Origin: Streptomyces sp. col6
GTDB lineage: Bacteria; Actinomycetota; Actinomycetes; Streptomycetales; Streptomycetaceae
Length of the DNA stretch: 64,000 nucleotides
Direction of reading: 5' to 3'
Assembly (NCBI RefSeq): GCF_008042035.1
Contig: NZ_RDBL01000002.1
Span: 515,332 to 579,331, forward strand
The notes under the pieces: generated by a model
The model's input: only the letters and a program-made list of their open reading frames with translations
Database searches by the model: none
Told to the model about the DNA's origin: nothing
Program-made: the position numbers and the translations under genes
Shown here: piece by piece, positions 62,408-64,000 of the stretch
Numbering within the stretch: position 1 is the stretch's first letter
How the letters are laid out: each line of letters starts with the position of its first letter

Positions 62408-63622
62408 TCAGATGGGTGAGTCGTTGCTGCGTGCCCGCAGCTGCATGGCGCGGAGCACGGTCTCGGTCGAGAACCGCGCCTCCGGATCGACCAGTTGATC
62501 GCCGAAGATCGATTCCAGATTGCGCATCCGGTAGCGGACGGTCTGGGGGTGTACGTCGAGCAGCTCGCCCATCTGGGCCGCCGTGCCACGGGTGTCGAGC
62601 CAGATCCGCAGCGTTTCGATGAGCCGTTCGCGCCGGTTGACGCTGATGTTGGCCATCGGGGCGAGTTCGCGGCGCGCGAGCTGGTCCAGGAGGACCGGAT
62701 CGGAGAGCAGCCACAGGGTGATGAGGTGGTCGTCGCAGAGGATGGCGGGCGCGTCGTCGATGACACCGGCGTCCACGAGTTCCAGCACCCGCCGCGCCCA
62801 GCGGATCGAGTCCGAGGCCAGGGAGGCGGGGACGGTCAGGCCGATGGCGGCACGGACCCCCGGGAGCGCGTGCTCCAGCATGCGTCTTCGCATGTCGTCG
62901 AAGGGGCCCGGGATCAGTAAGTGCGGCTGTGGGTCGGTGAAGTCGACGAGTACGTCACGGTCGATCGCCAGCCGGTCCAGATCGGGGGAGGGGCGCACGG
63001 CGACGAGCGTCACCTCGTCCGGCAGCGTCCAGCCGGTCTGCTCGCACAGCTCGGCGATGGCCACGCGGGGCACCGGCCGTCCGGCGAGGATCAGGTGCAG
63101 CAGCCGGCGCCGCAAGGTGTCCGTGTGGTCGTCGGAGGCCGACCTCACCTCCAGATACCCCTCGCGCGAAAGGGCTTCCAGCTCGTCCACGTAACTGAAC
63201 AGCGCGTCCGCGAACGTCAGCATCATCGTGGGGGACAGGTTGTAGCGCCTGCCGATCTTCTTCGCCCGGCGGAGGGCCACGCGGGCGCCCAGCCGGTACG
63301 CCCCCTGCAACTGGTCCAGGCTGCGCCCCTCGTAGGCCTCGAACCGGCCGAATCTGCGGCACATCTCGTCGCGCAGCGCGGAGGGGGCGGCCGGCTCGGC
63401 CACCTGGTCCACGAACACGGAGATGCTCTGCTCGACGCCGACCCGGATGCCCTGGCCGTACGGGCCGTCGAGGAGGCGCGCGTACTCGGGGTAGGCGCGG
63501 GTGACCTCAAGGCCGATCTCCTTGATGAGGCTGGGCAGTTCGGGTCGCACGATCGTGGCGAACTCCTGCGGCAGCGGTCCCAGCGGCTCTCCCAGCTCCG
63601 AGGGTTGCGCAACTCCCGGCAT
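62408..63622 (-). CDS. PucR-type helix-turn-helix regulator containing a TTA codon
   Basis: A 404-residue regulator. The C-terminal PucR helix-turn-helix is clear (TAAQMGELLDVHPQTVRYRM, RNLESIFGDQLVDPEARFST). The middle is the GGDEF-like/CdaR-type region and the first 180 residues an RsbRD-like helical domain (FATIVRPELPSLIKEIGLEV, GRSLDQLQGAYRLGARVALR). Codon 235 is TTA (plus 62918-62920), so expression should depend on bldA. Start ATG 63622 follows AAGGGGTCAAGGT. Three palindromes lie within 120 bp upstream, as expected for a tightly regulated developmental gene. Confidence 0.88.
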   Translation of the reverse strand: MPGVAQPSELGEPLGPLPQEFATIVRPELPSLIKEIGLEVTRAYPEYARLLDGPYGQGIRVGVEQSISVFVDQVAEPAAPSALRDEMCRRFGRFEAYEGRSLDQLQGAYRLGARVALRRAKKIGRRYNLSPTMMLTFADALFSYVDELEALSREGYLEVRSASDDHTDTLRRRLLHLILAGRPVPRVAIAELCEQTGWTLPDEVTLVAVRPSPDLDRLAIDRDVLVDFTDPQPHLLIPGPFDDMRRRMLEHALPGVRAAIGLTVPASLASDSIRWARRVLELVDAGVIDDAPAILCDDHLITLWLLSDPVLLDQLARRELAPMANISVNRRERLIETLRIWLDTRGTAAQMGELLDVHPQTVRYRMRNLESIFGDQLVDPEARFSTETVLRAMQLRARSNDSPI

Positions 63623-63670
63623 ACCTTGACCCCTTCTTGCTCTTCGGCGCCCGATGGGGGGCGACGGACG

Positions 63671-63683
63671 GGAGAGCGCTCCC
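63671..63683. promoter_or_regulatory. LacI-like palindrome GGAGAGCGCTCCC upstream of the PucR gene
   Basis: The core GAGCGCTC (63674-63681) is perfect and the flanks are partly symmetric, like a hybrid of the DUF1996 operators and the CebR box. It is 49 bp before the ATG at 63622. Confidence 0.4.
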
Positions 63684-63706
63684 AGCCGTTCTCAGGTGCG
63701 TACCGA

Positions 63707-63721
63707 CTTCGGCTGCCGAAG
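63707..63721. promoter_or_regulatory. Palindrome CTTCGGC-T-GCCGAAG
   Basis: Perfect 7-bp arms with one central base, 85 bp before the PucR start, in a position suited to an operator. Confidence 0.45.
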
Positions 63722-63726
63722 ATAGT

Positions 63727-63738
63727 CCACGTATGTGG
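63727..63738. promoter_or_regulatory. Palindrome CCAC-GTAT-GTGG
   Basis: A short symmetric site adjacent to the previous palindrome and overlapping the weak promoter candidate of the PucR gene. Confidence 0.35.
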
Positions 63739-64000
63739 CTCTGAACACAGGCAGGACAAGACGAAATGTATAGGCCACGCATCGGTCGTTTTCAGCCACC
63801 ACTTCGATCGGCTTCCGCTTGCGGGGTCGGCTCGCGGATCACTCGTGCGGTGCTGGTGCGGGAGTGTGGATTCCGGTAATGCGGCGGTGGCTCCGACGCG
63901 TGATCCCGCCACCTCGGACAATGGCGCCCGCTCTATTGGCGCTGAATTCCACCGGCCCGAAGGGGGGAAGTCGAGGGGGGCGGCGGGGTGCCGGGTGCGC

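Larger units (their letters stand above)
63623..64000. other. Upstream region of the PucR gene to window end
   Basis: No gene with convincing coding bias. It contains three palindromes (separate entries) and AT-richer DNA around 63720-63780 with TTGTCC and CATACG on the minus strand 18 bp apart, a weak promoter candidate. Confidence 0.5.

Overview
The window is about 64 kb of very GC-rich DNA with strong G/C bias at third codon positions, many GTG/TTG starts, only two in-frame TTA codons noticed among the called genes, and gene families typical of Streptomyces: a WhiJ-like XRE/DUF397/HATPase cluster, a short MreB-like actin, a fused SecDF, a second-type LigA, DUF1996, DUF6204, and a phage-holin/phosphodiesterase fusion. 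I read it as a chromosomal segment of a Streptomyces or close relative. I see no prophage, insertion sequence, CRISPR array or large biosynthetic cluster.

Layout. 1-6.3 kb: the end of a LacI regulator, DUF6204, a DUF5107 carbohydrate-type protein, a TmrB-like P-loop protein, a VOC protein, a methyltransferase and a PAP2/diacylglycerol-kinase fusion. 6.3-11.0 kb: an IclR regulator, an aminotransferase-fold protein that contains no lysine at all, a NAPE-PLD-like metallo-beta-lactamase (MBL) hydrolase, then an opposing MBL/DedA pair. 11.2-16.6 kb: a small unknown protein, the holin/phosphodiesterase fusion, a LacI regulator with a probably leaderless promoter, a DUF305 lipoprotein and a secreted DUF1996 protein. 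The DUF1996 gene has a clear promoter with a GAGAGCGCTCTC-type operator just downstream, in an intergenic region shared with ligA. 16.9-23.1 kb: LigA, then an apparent operon of an MreB-like protein, a Pro-rich exported protein and SecDF. 23.1-32 kb: regulators (XRE, LysR, AraC), small enzymes, two methyltransferases (one with a His-rich N-terminus), an NmrA-type reductase, an aldo/keto reductase and a FadD. The AraC gene carries a TTA codon and is translationally coupled to the His-rich methyltransferase.

32.3-35.4 kb: a BASS-type transporter, FdhD and a stand-alone KAS III. 35.6-44.4 kb: a seven-gene collinear sugar-utilisation locus: ROK regulator, two-domain ABC ATPase, permease, lipoprotein binding protein, Gfo/Idh/MocA dehydrogenase, TIM-barrel isomerase/epimerase and a divergent aldehyde dehydrogenase. 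The gene set matches no pathway I can name. 44.4-50.9 kb: a DUF2254 membrane protein, tRNA-Leu(GAG) with a terminator, a SPOUT RNA methyltransferase, an FAD monooxygenase, a class F sortase apparently cut from its N-terminus at a G6 run, and a GH4 enzyme. 50.9-57.1 kb: a large DUF4132 protein, the WhiJ-like cluster and a YchJ protein. 57.1-63.6 kb: an MFS exporter with a long C-terminal extension, an ATP-grasp-like protein, acyl-CoA dehydrogenase plus SCP2 behind a double palindrome, a small unknown protein, and a PucR-type regulator with a TTA codon and three upstream palindromes.

Many convergent pairs share compact bidirectional hairpin terminators or overlap at their 3' ends. The features I would follow up first are the lysine-free aminotransferase homologue, the actin-like/SecDF operon, the sugar locus, the triple operator between DUF1996 and ligA, and the two TTA-containing regulators.
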